Positions 33,257 through 41,264 of a stretch of 43,605 nt of DNA are shown here, one piece after another (position 1 is the first letter of the stretch; each line of letters starts with the position of its first letter). This DNA is from an uncultured Acetatifactor sp. (GTDB lineage: Bacteria; Bacillota; Clostridia; Lachnospirales; Lachnospiraceae), in contig CANREV010000022.1 in NCBI GenBank assembly GCA_947629645.1, forward strand, positions 1-43,605, in the 5' to 3' direction. The position numbers and the translations under genes were made by a program. Below the pieces are notes generated by a model. That model had not been told where the DNA came from, searched no databases, and worked only from the letters and a program-made list of their open reading frames with translations.

Positions 33257-34270
33257 ATGGCAATACAGAGCGTGGTCGCACGGACCATTGATACCACAGG
33301 GCAGGAGGCGCAGTACGATGCCTGTGTGAAGCGGCTTCTGTCTGAGAAGGTCATCCTCGCATGGATCTTAAAAGAATGCGTGGATGAATTTAAACTGTAT
33401 TCCGTGAAACAGATCATGAAAGACTGCATTGTTGGCGAGCCGAACATATCCGTTGCCGCTGTGGATCAGGACGAACCGGACGGCACAGAAAACATCGGAT
33501 ATGCCGATGAAACGGCTGATGGAAAGATTGCGGGTGCAAATACGGAGGACAATTCCGTCAGGGAAGGCAGGGTGTATTATGACATCCGTTTCATGGCTGT
33601 TGTGCCAGGTACGAAAGAGCCGGTACAGCTCATCATCAATGTGGAGGCGCAGAAGAGCGATAAAACATCCTATCCTCTCATCAAACGGGCGATCTACTAC
33701 GGAAGCCGCATGATCTCGGCACAGAAGAACACGTTTTTTGTGAACAGCCACTATGAGAAGATCCGCAAGGTTTATTCCATCTGGATTCAGATGAATGTAG
33801 GCAGAGAAAAGGCGAATACTATTACCGAGTACGGCATTTCGGAGAGGAATATTGTGGGAACGGTCAAAGAGAAGGAAAGCAATTATGATCTGATGACCGT
33901 TATCATGATTGGGCTCGGAAACGCGGAGACGGCGGACAGACCGATCCTGCGTCTGTTGGATGTCTTGTTATCGGCGGAGACAAAGCCTGACATGAAAAAG
34001 GCGATACTGGAGAAAGATTTCGATATTCCGATGACATTGGCTATGAGTGAGGAGGCGAATATTATGTGTAACTTAGGCGAAGGAATCAGGGAACAGGCAA
34101 TACAGGAGACTCAGCAGAAAACGCGGTTGGAAACAAGATTACATGATGTGTTAAATTTGATGAAATCGCTAAAACTGAGCACGGAAGAAGCAATCAACGC
34201 GCTGTGCATCCCAGAAGAAGAACGACAATCTTTGTTGGAAAAAATCGATGAAGAACTTGCCGTGAAATAG
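33257..34270 (+). CDS. PD-(D/E)XK nuclease family transposase (Rpn/PDDEXK_2 type)
   Basis: The 337-residue protein has the nuclease core YYDIRFMAVVPGTKEPVQLI followed by INVEAQKSD, with the D and the ExQ version of the motif that is common in this family, and the helix KRAIYYGSRMISAQK that usually follows. Family members (Rpn-like, PF12784) promote recombination or are remnants of transposition genes and exist in many copies in gut Firmicutes. The C-terminus has the usual coiled-coil tail with Glu and Lys. The start at 33257 follows AAAGGAAG; the frame begins earlier at 33221 but inside the promoter. Confidence 0.85.
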   Translation: MAIQSVVARTIDTTGQEAQYDACVKRLLSEKVILAWILKECVDEFKLYSVKQIMKDCIVGEPNISVAAVDQDEPDGTENIGYADETADGKIAGANTEDNSVREGRVYYDIRFMAVVPGTKEPVQLIINVEAQKSDKTSYPLIKRAIYYGSRMISAQKNTFFVNSHYEKIRKVYSIWIQMNVGREKANTITEYGISERNIVGTVKEKESNYDLMTVIMIGLGNAETADRPILRLLDVLLSAETKPDMKKAILEKDFDIPMTLAMSEEANIMCNLGEGIREQAIQETQQKTRLETRLHDVLNLMKSLKLSTEEAINALCIPEEERQSLLEKIDEELAVK

Positions 34271-34283
34271 GCATTTAGGATAA

Positions 34284-34315
34284 GGCGGCAGAACCTTTTA
34301 AAAGGTTCCGCCGCC
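34284..34315. terminator. Strong symmetric hairpin after the nuclease gene
   Basis: GGCGGC (34284-34289) and GCCGCC (34310-34315) enclose the perfect palindrome GAACCTTTTAAAAGGTTC (34291-34308), with one A-C mismatch between. A T-run is lacking, but the symmetric A/T centre would allow function on both strands. Confidence 0.6.
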
Positions 34316-34798
34316 AGTTTCATCGAAAACTTATGAAAAATTGTGCGCTGCTTTTTGTCTGGGAAGCCCAATGAGTGGAGCTTCCTTTTTTTTGCGCCCT
34401 ATACCAAAAGAAAAAATGAGTGTAATCCTCCAACGCAGAGCATCCAACCACAGCAGCGGCGCCACCGTAAGACACTGGGATCAGCTTGGGGGTCTGCTGG
34501 AAATCACGATATCTTTCAATGAAGGAAGTTCTTCCGGCCTGTACGGCACAATAGCTGTGCGCAAATTTTACAGGACTCAACCGCGTGTGCGTTCATCAAC
34601 CGTGCAGAGATTATATCGCGTTTATGCGATTGTTTTTAATATCTGGATAACCTATTGTCACACTCATTCTAACAGTTTCAGCAATAAGAGGGGTAATTCC
34701 TTGCTGGCTGTAAGGGATGTTCACCATAAATCTATTATGGCAGATTGCCATAAAATGGCGTATTTAAGCGGATTTTTGGGAACTCTACGATTCATCGG
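34316..34798. other. Gene-free stretch with a terminator
   Basis: An open frame from 34341 to 34802 exists, but it has no ribosome binding site, an atypical composition and no recognisable motif, so I do not call it a gene. The only structured element is the terminator at 34362-34393. The remainder may be debris of a transposed gene. Confidence 0.45.
34362..34393 (+). terminator. Intrinsic terminator
   Basis: GGAAGC (34362-34367) pairs with GCTTCC (34380-34385), followed by eight T (34386-34393). Confidence 0.75.
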
Positions 34799-34863
34799 TT
34801 GATAAAACGGGGGAATATAATATAATTTTCCTGCGCAGGAAAAGAAGAATTCCTGCACAGGAA
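34799..34863 (+). promoter_or_regulatory. Promoter and two palindromic operators of the XRE gene
   Basis: TTGATA (34799-34804) and TATAAT (34821-34826) are spaced by 16 bases. Directly behind lie TTTTCCTGCGCAGGAAAA (34826-34843, a perfect 18-bp palindrome) and TTCCTGCACAGGAA (34850-34863), whose centres are 22 bases apart, two helical turns. A dimeric repressor bound to both would cover the start of transcription, so autoregulation by the XRE protein is likely. Confidence 0.7.
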
Positions 34864-34875
34864 GAGGAGAAAACT

Positions 34876-35448
34876 ATGGACAGCAAAAAGTTTGGGGAAT
34901 TTATAGCGGCATTGAGGAAGGAGAAGGGATGGACCCAGGCGGAACTGGCAGAGAAATTAAGCGTAACAGATAAAGCGGTTTCAAGATGGGAGCGGGGATT
35001 GGGATTTCCGGATATTAATACTCTAAAGCCTCTGGCGGATGCTTTAGAGGTTAGTGTATTGGAACTGATGCAGTCTGAGATAGAACCCAAAGAAGAGATA
35101 GCTGCAAATAAAGCGATGGAAGCGCTGGACAATGTTATGAGTCTGGCAGTCTATCAACGCCAGATTGAGCGAAGAAATATTATGATTAGTGTTGTATCTG
35201 TTACAGCGGTTGTTTTATTGATATTTCTGATTGATCTAATGCAATGGGAGGCATTTGTTTTTATAGGTATGCCGTTTATCTTTTTGGCGATAGGGGCTGC
35301 GCTCATCGTAATCAGCGTTCATAGGCGCAGGATGAAGCTGAGCTATCATGTCACGCTGGCATTGGGAATCCTTGCATTATTGTTCCCGATCATAATCTGT
35401 CTGGTGTTATTACTGGCGTTTGCCTTGGGAGGGCCTGTAGCAAATTAA
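34876..35448 (+). CDS. Membrane-anchored XRE-family regulator
   Basis: The 190-residue protein has an N-terminal helix-turn-helix (about residues 7-60: LRKEKGWTQAELAEKLSVTD, KAVSRWERGLGFPDINTL) and then three hydrophobic segments (near 98-118, 122-142 and 157-182). The Cro/CI-type head joined to a membrane tail suggests a regulator that reads envelope stress or a membrane ligand. GAAGAGGAG precedes the ATG. The tandem palindromes just upstream are its probable operators. The next ORF encodes a small hydrophobic protein that may be a partner. Confidence 0.88.
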   Translation: MDSKKFGEFIAALRKEKGWTQAELAEKLSVTDKAVSRWERGLGFPDINTLKPLADALEVSVLELMQSEIEPKEEIAANKAMEALDNVMSLAVYQRQIERRNIMISVVSVTAVVLLIFLIDLMQWEAFVFIGMPFIFLAIGAALIVISVHRRRMKLSYHVTLALGILALLFPIIICLVLLLAFALGGPVAN

Positions 35449-35558
35449 AAGGGTTTGGATAGATTGAGATAGTTAAAGTGATTTTTACGGTGATAGCATA
35501 CTTGTCTGCTGTATCGGGAGAATCAGGCGTAGTGTTTTTAGATATAGGTGATTCATAT

Positions 35559-35774
35559 ATGGATATGCAACTCATTTTAGACACTGTTGTATCAATAGCA
35601 TTAATCATTTTTGGGGGTTTAGCAGCGTTCATCACAGCTTGGGGTTTAGTAGTATTGATCATAGGGTTGTTTAAGAAAAGTAGAAGGATATGCAGAAAAT
35701 GGCAGGGAAGTCTGTTGCAATTCAGACGGCAACTGCCTGACAAACTGAAAAATTTCATGTCTAAAATCCGGTAA
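35559..35774 (+). CDS. Small hydrophobic protein
   Basis: The 71-residue product starts MDMQLILDTVVSIALIIFGG, has one long or two closely packed transmembrane helices (about 8-42) and a basic C-terminal tail (KKSRRICRKW, then RRQLPDKLKNF). AGGTGATT precedes ATG 35559; the frame is open further up to 35478 without a ribosome binding site. I do not recognise the family. It may belong to the XRE transcript. Confidence 0.4.
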   Translation: MDMQLILDTVVSIALIIFGGLAAFITAWGLVVLIIGLFKKSRRICRKWQGSLLQFRRQLPDKLKNFMSKIR

Positions 35775-35822
35775 TTCACGTCATATTCTCCCGATATTTC
35801 ATGAAATCTGCCGATATACAAT
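35771..35822 (+). promoter_or_regulatory. Candidate LytTR operator and promoter of the second TCS
   Basis: GTAATTCACGTCATAT (35771-35786) reappears with two changes at 38025-38040. A second, looser copy (ATTTCATGAAA) starts 23 bases after the first core. The -10 box TACAAT (35817-35822) has no -35 box; the second copy occupies that place. This fits activation by the LytTR regulator encoded next. Confidence 0.55.
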
Positions 35823-35861
35823 CAAGGGGCAAACTGCGCAAAAGAAAGGAAGCCGGAATTT

Positions 35862-36587
35862 ATGAGGATTGCGGTCTGTGATGATGATAAAGCGGCAAGG
35901 GAGCATATCGTTTCACTGATAAAAGAGCAGGAAGGCATTGCCGAAATCGTGACCTTTGCAAGCGGGGAGGAAATGTTAAAGGCAGAGGAAGATTTTGATA
36001 TTACTTTCCTTGATGTGGAAATGAAGAAAGTGTCCGGTCTTGACGTGGCAAGGCAGATCAGGCGTAAGCAGGAGAAAGAAGGACGGGCAAAGTGCATTAT
36101 CATCTTTGTGACGGGTTATGAAAAGTATGTGTATGATGCGTTTGACGTGTCGGCGTTTCAATATCTGATAAAACCGCTGAAGAAAGAGAAGTTTGCCGCC
36201 GTTTTTGGGCGGGCATGGAAAGAGGCGTCAGCCATGCAGGAGCAGGGAAAACAATATCTTTTTGTCAAAAATGCGGGCGTACAGAAAAAAGTGTACCTGA
36301 AAGATATTTTTTACATTGAAAGCGCGGGCAGAAAGGTCACTATCCATACAAAAACGGGGGATCTGGAGACTTATGGAAAAATGTACGAATGGGAACAGGC
36401 AGCAGGCGGCGGTTTTTATCGCTGCCACAGGTGCTATCTTGTGAATATGGAAAAGATCGCTTCCTATGGCACAGATATGATTGAAGTTGTCAATGGAGAT
36501 AAGCTGTTACTTGCGCAGAAGAAATACTCTGACTTCATTAAGCGGTATATGAACTATGCTAAAAACGGAGGAATCGTTAATGTTTGA
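35862..36587 (+). CDS. LytTR-type response regulator
   Basis: The 241-residue protein has a receiver domain with CDDDKAAREH near residue 7 and Asp51 in ITFLDVEM, ending in QYLIKPLKKEK, and a LytTR DNA-binding domain (about 133-235: VYLKDIFYIESAGRKVTIHT, then GFYRCHRCYLVNMEKIASY). AAAGGAAG stands upstream of the ATG. It overlaps the kinase gene by eight bases. The 16-base motif ahead of this gene and ahead of the DUF6033-like gene is the best candidate for its target. Confidence 0.92.
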   Translation: MRIAVCDDDKAAREHIVSLIKEQEGIAEIVTFASGEEMLKAEEDFDITFLDVEMKKVSGLDVARQIRRKQEKEGRAKCIIIFVTGYEKYVYDAFDVSAFQYLIKPLKKEKFAAVFGRAWKEASAMQEQGKQYLFVKNAGVQKKVYLKDIFYIESAGRKVTIHTKTGDLETYGKMYEWEQAAGGGFYRCHRCYLVNMEKIASYGTDMIEVVNGDKLLLAQKKYSDFIKRYMNYAKNGGIVNV

Positions 36588-38028
36588 ATGGGGTATTCCT
36601 TTTGGCCTTTATCTTATCAACAGCATCATGGGAAGTATTTACGCGGGTAAATTTCTGAGAGCGAAAACATCCGGCAGAACAGCTTTGTTTGTGTGGGCGT
36701 TTCTTTCTTTTATTTTTGAAAGCCTGACAGAGGAGCGGATCAACGCCGAATCTTCATTCAGCATTATTCTGAAAGCGGCCGCCGATATGGTGATTGTTCT
36801 GTTTCTGTCAATGCTGTTATATCAAAAGGATTTATCCAAACAGTTTTTTGTTGCCGTCAGCTTTATCGGCGGGAAAAAGATCATCGTTTATATTGTCATT
36901 GTGATGTCAATCGGTTTATGTAATGCGGATTGGAAAATTTCTGATACTTTTTTGACACAAGGATGGATTGACAGTATAGAGAAAGCAAAGAAGTGGACGG
37001 CAGCTTCTAATGGGGTGATCTGGGTAATCACTCTTTCGATGTATTTGCTGCTGCTCGCAGCATACCTTTTTGTCATGTCGGCTAAATTTGTAAAAAAGGA
37101 TTATCGGCTGCAGAAACATGAAAATGCGTTTTTGACACTTCCAAGCCTGGCGTCCTTGTGTATCGCCATAACGTTACGAATGATGATTCTGTCCGCAGAA
37201 AATGGAGTGACAGAAACAATATTTGAAAGAGTTCCCGCTACCCTGTTCTGGGTGCCATTTATCTGTATTTTACTGCTGGGCGTAAATGTATCTTCTGTGA
37301 TCCTTTTCCAAAAGATGGTGCAGCTAAATGAGGAAGAACGGAAACGATCTGTATTAGAAAGTCAGATCAGACAGATGCAGCGGGAGATTGCGGAAATACA
37401 GGATATTTATGCGGATATGCGAGGGCTTAAGCATGATATGAGAAGCCATTTGGAGAGCATAGCGGCAGTAGTCGGCAGGACAGACGGGAAAGAACGGGAA
37501 GAACTGGACAGCTATATCGGGCAGATGGAAGAAACCGTTGGCAGGCTGGATTTTGCCTGTCAGACAGGCAACGCGATTACGGATGTGATCCTGCACCAGA
37601 AAAAGCAGGAGGCGGAAAAGCAGGGTATATCCTTTCAGGCGGATTTTACATATCCCGATCAGAAACAGATTGATGTTTACGATATAGGTATTGTGCTGAG
37701 TAACGCTTTGGAAAACGCGGTGGAAGCCGCGGGAAAAGCGGAGGGAGCAAAGAAGATCAGTGTGCGCTCCTACCAGAAGGGGAGCCTGTTTTTTATCGAG
37801 GTTGAGAATGGTTTTTCCGGCAGCCTTACGATGGACAGGGTAACAGGCCTGCCGGTCAGCAGTAAAGAGGACAGGCGGCTTCATGGTCTGGGAATGGAAA
37901 ATATCAAAAGGTGCGCTGGAAAATATAAGGGAGATATTGATATTACCATAAGAGAAACGGAGGGAGAAAAGACATTTATTCTCACTGTTATGATGTATGA
38001 AAAGACGTTCACGCCCCAAATGCCGTAG
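36580..38028 (+). CDS. GHKL-domain sensor histidine kinase
   Basis: The 482-residue protein has a membrane part with about six helices (residues 5-240), a short coiled coil (RKRSVLESQIRQMQREIAEI), then the H-box RGLKHDMRSHLESIAAV (His285), N-box GIVLSNALENAVEAAG and glycine box HGLGMENIKRCAGKY. This is an AgrC-type plan. CGGAGGA precedes ATG 36580; the frame is open up to 36556 inside the regulator gene. No pheromone gene is seen on either side. The partner regulator is the overlapping upstream gene. Confidence 0.92.
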   Translation: MFEWGIPFGLYLINSIMGSIYAGKFLRAKTSGRTALFVWAFLSFIFESLTEERINAESSFSIILKAAADMVIVLFLSMLLYQKDLSKQFFVAVSFIGGKKIIVYIVIVMSIGLCNADWKISDTFLTQGWIDSIEKAKKWTAASNGVIWVITLSMYLLLLAAYLFVMSAKFVKKDYRLQKHENAFLTLPSLASLCIAITLRMMILSAENGVTETIFERVPATLFWVPFICILLLGVNVSSVILFQKMVQLNEEERKRSVLESQIRQMQREIAEIQDIYADMRGLKHDMRSHLESIAAVVGRTDGKEREELDSYIGQMEETVGRLDFACQTGNAITDVILHQKKQEAEKQGISFQADFTYPDQKQIDVYDIGIVLSNALENAVEAAGKAEGAKKISVRSYQKGSLFFIEVENGFSGSLTMDRVTGLPVSSKEDRRLHGLGMENIKRCAGKYKGDIDITIRETEGEKTFILTVMMYEKTFTPQMP

Positions 38029-38074
38029 TTCATGTCATATGTGTGAAGTTTGTGGTTAAAAAGCACGATATGAA
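38025..38074 (+). promoter_or_regulatory. Second copy of the candidate LytTR operator
   Basis: GTAGTTCATGTCATAT (38025-38040) matches the element at 35771-35786 in 14 of 16 bases. A looser repeat (AAGTTTGTGG) begins 20 bases further on, and a possible -10 box TATGAA stands at 38069-38074. The distance to the next gene (90 bases) is close to that of the first copy to its gene (76 bases). Confidence 0.5.
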
Positions 38075-38129
38075 AGGCAGAAACTGTTAATCCATATTCT
38101 TAAGAATCTTATTAGCGGAGGTTGATATT

Positions 38130-38906
38130 ATGTCAATGGGGATTGGGAACAATTATAATAGTTATGCGTCATGCTGCTCTGCCGATTATGCAAATCCTGC
38201 AAAGAAAGCGGATAGTGAAAGGGATAATGCTGACATAAAAGAAAGCCATGTGACAACCAGTACGGTGGAGCTGAAAACTTCAACTCCGGGCAAGACACGG
38301 ACGGAGCAGATTAAGACGGGATATAGCAATGTGAATGATTATTCTAAATATTTACAGGATAAGTACAGCTATATGAATACGGGAACGACTTCCATGCAGG
38401 GCATCCCGACAACGGTATCGGTATCAGGCGCATTTTTGAAAAAGTGCATGAATGATCCGGAGAAAGCGAAATATTTGGAAGAAAATCTGGCGGCTATTCC
38501 GGACTGCGTGAAATCTCTTAATAATTATACAAAAATGATGCCGGGAAGTCCGGTGGTTACTTATACCGCTTATTATATTGATGAAAACGGAAATATATCC
38601 GGCATGAGTGGCTGTACGAACGATCCGGACGGGAAAATTGCCAGAGAAAATGCGGAGAGAAAAGCAAAAGAGCAAAAGGAAAAAGAAGAAAAACTGGAAA
38701 AGCAAAGAACCGAAAGAAAAAAGCAGGAAGAACGCCTTGCCGAAAGGCGGGCAAAGAGAAAAGCAGAGCACGAAGCCCTTGGGTCCCGTGAGTGTAAGGC
38801 TGTGGGAAAAGATGCGTGGGAGCTGACAGAGAAAATGGTCGAGGCAATGGAAAATCCGAACAATACCTCTGTATCGGAAACGTCAGGGTTTGATATGAAG
38901 ATTTGA
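38130..38906 (+). CDS. DUF6033-like protein
   Basis: The 258-residue protein has no signal peptide or transmembrane helix. The middle contains YSKYLQDKYSYMNTGTTSMQ and VSGAFLKKCMNDPEKAKYLE, which recall the Lachnospiraceae family DUF6033, and a strand VVTYTAYYIDENGNISGMSG. From about residue 170 to 215 it is a highly charged Glu/Lys/Arg helix, probably a coiled coil. GGAGG precedes the ATG. Function is unknown; the shared upstream motif suggests control by the LytTR pair before it. Confidence 0.7.
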   Translation: MSMGIGNNYNSYASCCSADYANPAKKADSERDNADIKESHVTTSTVELKTSTPGKTRTEQIKTGYSNVNDYSKYLQDKYSYMNTGTTSMQGIPTTVSVSGAFLKKCMNDPEKAKYLEENLAAIPDCVKSLNNYTKMMPGSPVVTYTAYYIDENGNISGMSGCTNDPDGKIARENAERKAKEQKEKEEKLEKQRTERKKQEERLAERRAKRKAEHEALGSRECKAVGKDAWELTEKMVEAMENPNNTSVSETSGFDMKI

Positions 38907-38970
38907 TGTGATCTTTGAACCTTATGCTGTCTCGTGAGCGCCGTTCTGAAGGGTGCTTTCCGTTTATGCC

Positions 38971-39741
38971 TCAATTTATTATTCTTGACAGGATCGACAG
39001 TATTAGCATATGCACCGGATAGAAAGCGTACCAGGCATATTGGAGTCTGGTGCTATGGGGGCCCTGCCTGCCGTTATAAAGCCAGATCGGGACAAGAGCC
39101 AGAACCGCAAGCCCCTGTTCGGGGATCTCCAGCGTTCTTCCGAATACAGGAACCATATACACCAGACCGCCGATCATATACCAGTTGATCCATATCATGC
39201 CGATCAGTTGTCCGATCCAGCCGAAGGGAATGTTGCGGCAGAAATAGAACAGAAGCACCATCCAGATCCCGTAGCCGTAATAATCCACAAAAGTTATGAA
39301 TCCGACAAGAAATCCTGTCAGTACACAGCCAGCAGATGCCAATAAAAATACGATCCGTCCCTTTTTCTTTGCCTTTTCCAAAATAGCCAGCAGAAGCAGC
39401 GCCAGGCAAAAGGTAAACATGACGTTCTGGTGCAGAGGATAAAAAAATCCGCCTTCTGCCATGAGATTAAATGGAATCTCGGATATCAGGGCAAACAGAA
39501 AGACACGTTTTAAATATTTTTTGAAGTCTGATGTGTGAAAAAAACCTTCTACGATCTGAAAAGCGAATATCGGGAAGGCCAGTCTCCCGATGCCGGTCAG
39601 CCAAAGGTGTTTCACGGCGATGGTCGCCCAGATATGGTCGCACAACATGAGCGCCATTGCGATCAATTTCAAAGTAAAAGCGTTCAGGCATTTAAGGGAT
39701 ACTATGCGTTCCCTGATTTGAATCAGTTTTGGCTCTGTCAT
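38971..39741 (-). CDS. TraX-family membrane protein
   Basis: The 256-residue protein has about eight hydrophobic helices. Its N-terminal LKLIAMALMLCDHIWATI, then IGRLAFPIFAFQIVEGFFHT and the C-terminal YAFYPVHMLILSIL are the marks of TraX (PF05857), named for the F-plasmid protein that acetylates pilin. In Firmicutes such genes are common on the chromosome and are probably acyltransferases of surface molecules. AGAGAG precedes the ATG on the minus strand. It is the only minus-strand gene besides the restriction gene, and no conjugation genes are near. Confidence 0.9.
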   Translation of the reverse strand: MTEPKLIQIRERIVSLKCLNAFTLKLIAMALMLCDHIWATIAVKHLWLTGIGRLAFPIFAFQIVEGFFHTSDFKKYLKRVFLFALISEIPFNLMAEGGFFYPLHQNVMFTFCLALLLLAILEKAKKKGRIVFLLASAGCVLTGFLVGFITFVDYYGYGIWMVLLFYFCRNIPFGWIGQLIGMIWINWYMIGGLVYMVPVFGRTLEIPEQGLAVLALVPIWLYNGRQGPHSTRLQYAWYAFYPVHMLILSILSRIIN

Positions 39742-39961
39742 AATTTATTCTCTCTGTCCTGTCTCTGTTTCTATTCTCCGGTAACTATCCGTACGCCAAT
39801 GTGTCCGAATAAATTTATTATATCATTCTAAAATGAAAAATAAAACCCGCGGCTGATTCCGAGCAGCGTGTCTTTTTTGGAAAGTCAGACTATGTTTGAC
39901 GATCTATGGGAGTTAAGGATGACATTTAAATGTTTACATGTTAGAATAGTCATTGCCTTAG

Positions 39962-40150
39962 AAACAAAATTATATAGGTGATGTTAAATATAATTATCTT
40001 ACAGATATTGAGTCTAATCCGACAAAAAGCATCAATACCCAGGCGGGAGCTGCTCCAATGATTAAGTTGATTTTAGATGAATACGGATATCTTCCGGATT
40101 TTCAGAAAGGAGATTTTATCCAATATCACAAAGAACATATTATCTATTAA
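39962..40150 (+). pseudogene. C-terminal fragment of an unrecognised protein
   Basis: The frame from just after a stop at 39959-39961 reads through 62 residues, including VKYNYLTDIESNPTKSINTQ and MIKLILDEYGYLPDFQKGDF, and ends with TAA at 40150. It looks like a genuine protein tail (balanced composition, no start or ribosome binding site), so a gene was cut off here. I cannot name the family. Confidence 0.45.
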
Positions 40151-40220
40151 TGCAAAAGCTATTAATAACTTTTTCAAATCAGCATTTGAAGAGGAAATAG
40201 CAAATATCATAAGAGGTAGA

Positions 40221-40691
40221 ATGTTGAAAAAAGTACTGATGCCAATACTGGAAATATTTATAGCGCTGGTAACAGGGTTAGCTCTGTTTGTCCTGTTTGC
40301 TATAGTGAAAGAAAAAGAACCGGTTGAAAAGCAGATACGGACAGATGTTGAGCCTGTTTATCATCATTTTCCGGGTTTGCCGGCAACTGATAATATACAG
40401 TGGTGCAGCCGGACATCAGACGGAATTGGTTTAACAACTGTCTGGATATATGTCTTTGCGTTTTATGACTATGATGTTGGCGCCGAACTTGGCGGAGAAG
40501 AAATCTTAAGTGAGAAAACAGACTTTTATTTTTGGCCGGAAGATTTTGTGGATCATAATTCAAAATGGAGAAAATTGGAAGATATTGGGGATGCGTTCCA
40601 GGCAGGAATAAAGCTCAGTGAAAAGCTGGATGTCTCTATTTATATAAATGAGGCGGGAAACATTATTTATATGGAAGCGGTCGGGGATTAA
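40221..40691 (+). CDS. Hypothetical membrane-anchored protein
   Basis: The 156-residue product begins MLKKVLMPILEIFIALVTGL, a single N-terminal helix that acts as a signal anchor (about 7-30), then has an external or cytoplasmic mixed domain rich in aromatic residues (WCSRTSDGIGLTTVWIYVFA, then FYDYDVGAELGG). AAGAGGTA precedes ATG 40221; the frame is open up to 40077 but that part overlaps debris. I do not recognise it. It has no visible partner and is followed by a terminator at 40853-40887. Confidence 0.55.
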   Translation: MLKKVLMPILEIFIALVTGLALFVLFAIVKEKEPVEKQIRTDVEPVYHHFPGLPATDNIQWCSRTSDGIGLTTVWIYVFAFYDYDVGAELGGEEILSEKTDFYFWPEDFVDHNSKWRKLEDIGDAFQAGIKLSEKLDVSIYINEAGNIIYMEAVGD

Positions 40692-40928
40692 AAATATTTA
40701 TAATGGAGAGTCCAAAATAGAATTTAAAAAGAAGATTAAGTTTTAAGAAAAGACATTCACTTATTAACAGCGTCAACGCAGAGAGGAGATAGGGCTAAAA
40801 ATTTAACTTGTAAAAATTGCAGAGATTGAAACAAATACGGGCATTTTGTCAGGCGGCATTTTCCATAAATCGGAAATGCCGCTTTTTGGTTGTCAGAAAA
40901 ACAGAGTTGAGAGAAAGGAAAGACAATA
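40692..40928. other. Gene-free stretch before a small ORF
   Basis: Apart from the terminator at 40853-40887, I see no coding or regulatory signal on either strand in this segment. Confidence 0.5.
40853..40887 (+). terminator. Intrinsic terminator
   Basis: GCGGCATTTTCC (40853-40864) pairs with GGAAATGCCGC (40872-40882) and five T follow (40883-40887). Confidence 0.85.
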
Positions 40929-41039
40929 ATGACTGAGAACAGGACAATAATGATCAAGAACAGGAATACATTTGACAAAGGCTTGGAGAGCGCACTGAAA
41001 GCGTTGGAACAGACAAAGGCAGGGGAAGAAATTGAATGA
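40929..41039 (+). CDS. Small ORF of 36 residues
   Basis: The reading frame has a good ribosome binding site (GAAAGGAAAG) and codes for a polar peptide with FDKGLESALKALEQTKAGEE, which should form an amphipathic helix. It stops just at the border of promoter module copy B. It could be a small protein or the remaining start of a lost gene; the evidence is thin. Confidence 0.3.
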   Translation: MTENRTIMIKNRNTFDKGLESALKALEQTKAGEEIE

Positions 41040-41099
41040 AAATGTGATAGGATAGTGAGCGTGATCGTGGTATTATGTTAGAGAGACAAACGATGTTTG
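41035..41099 (+). promoter_or_regulatory. Extended -10 promoter module, copy B, with palindrome
   Basis: The extended -10 box TGGTATTAT ends at 41076 and matches copy A at 7098-7144. A 13-bp palindrome CAAAC-GAT-GTTTG (41087-41099) lies directly behind the predicted transcription start, suited to binding by the XRE protein encoded downstream. Confidence 0.55.
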
Positions 41100-41111
41100 G
41101 AGGATGCTTAT

Positions 41112-41264
41112 ATGGTTGATTTCATTGTTAATCTGTTTGCGGAGATTGCTGATTTCCTCATTCCCTCTCCCAACCAATGGTTGAGTTTGATAATTCTACT
41201 TACAGTTCGTGTAAAGAAGCAGATAAAGATTGTAAAGTGTAGCATGAAAGGAGGCATATTGTAA
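41112..41264 (+). CDS. Small membrane peptide coupled to an XRE regulator
   Basis: This 50-residue ORF, MVDFIVNLFAEIADFLIPSP onwards, has a strong ribosome binding site (TTTGGAGG at 41096-41103). Its start recalls the very short hydrophobic Firmicutes proteins that begin MxDFIVNLFxEIxDF, though the second half differs from what I know. It has a hydrophobic stretch (1-18), a second one (WLSLIILLTV) and a basic tail (RVKKQIKIVK). Its stop overlaps the start of the regulator gene by one base (TAATG), so the two are co-translated. The function is unknown. Confidence 0.55.
   Translation: MVDFIVNLFAEIADFLIPSPNQWLSLIILLTVRVKKQIKIVKCSMKGGIL

Noticed and set aside
34341..34802. 153-residue open frame
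   Set aside because: It has no ribosome binding site, spans a terminator at its 5' end, has an odd Ser/Arg/His-rich composition, and matches no motif I know.
38971..39741. TraX as evidence for a conjugative element
   Set aside because: No relaxase, coupling protein or type IV secretion gene is present, and chromosomal TraX-like genes are common in Firmicutes.
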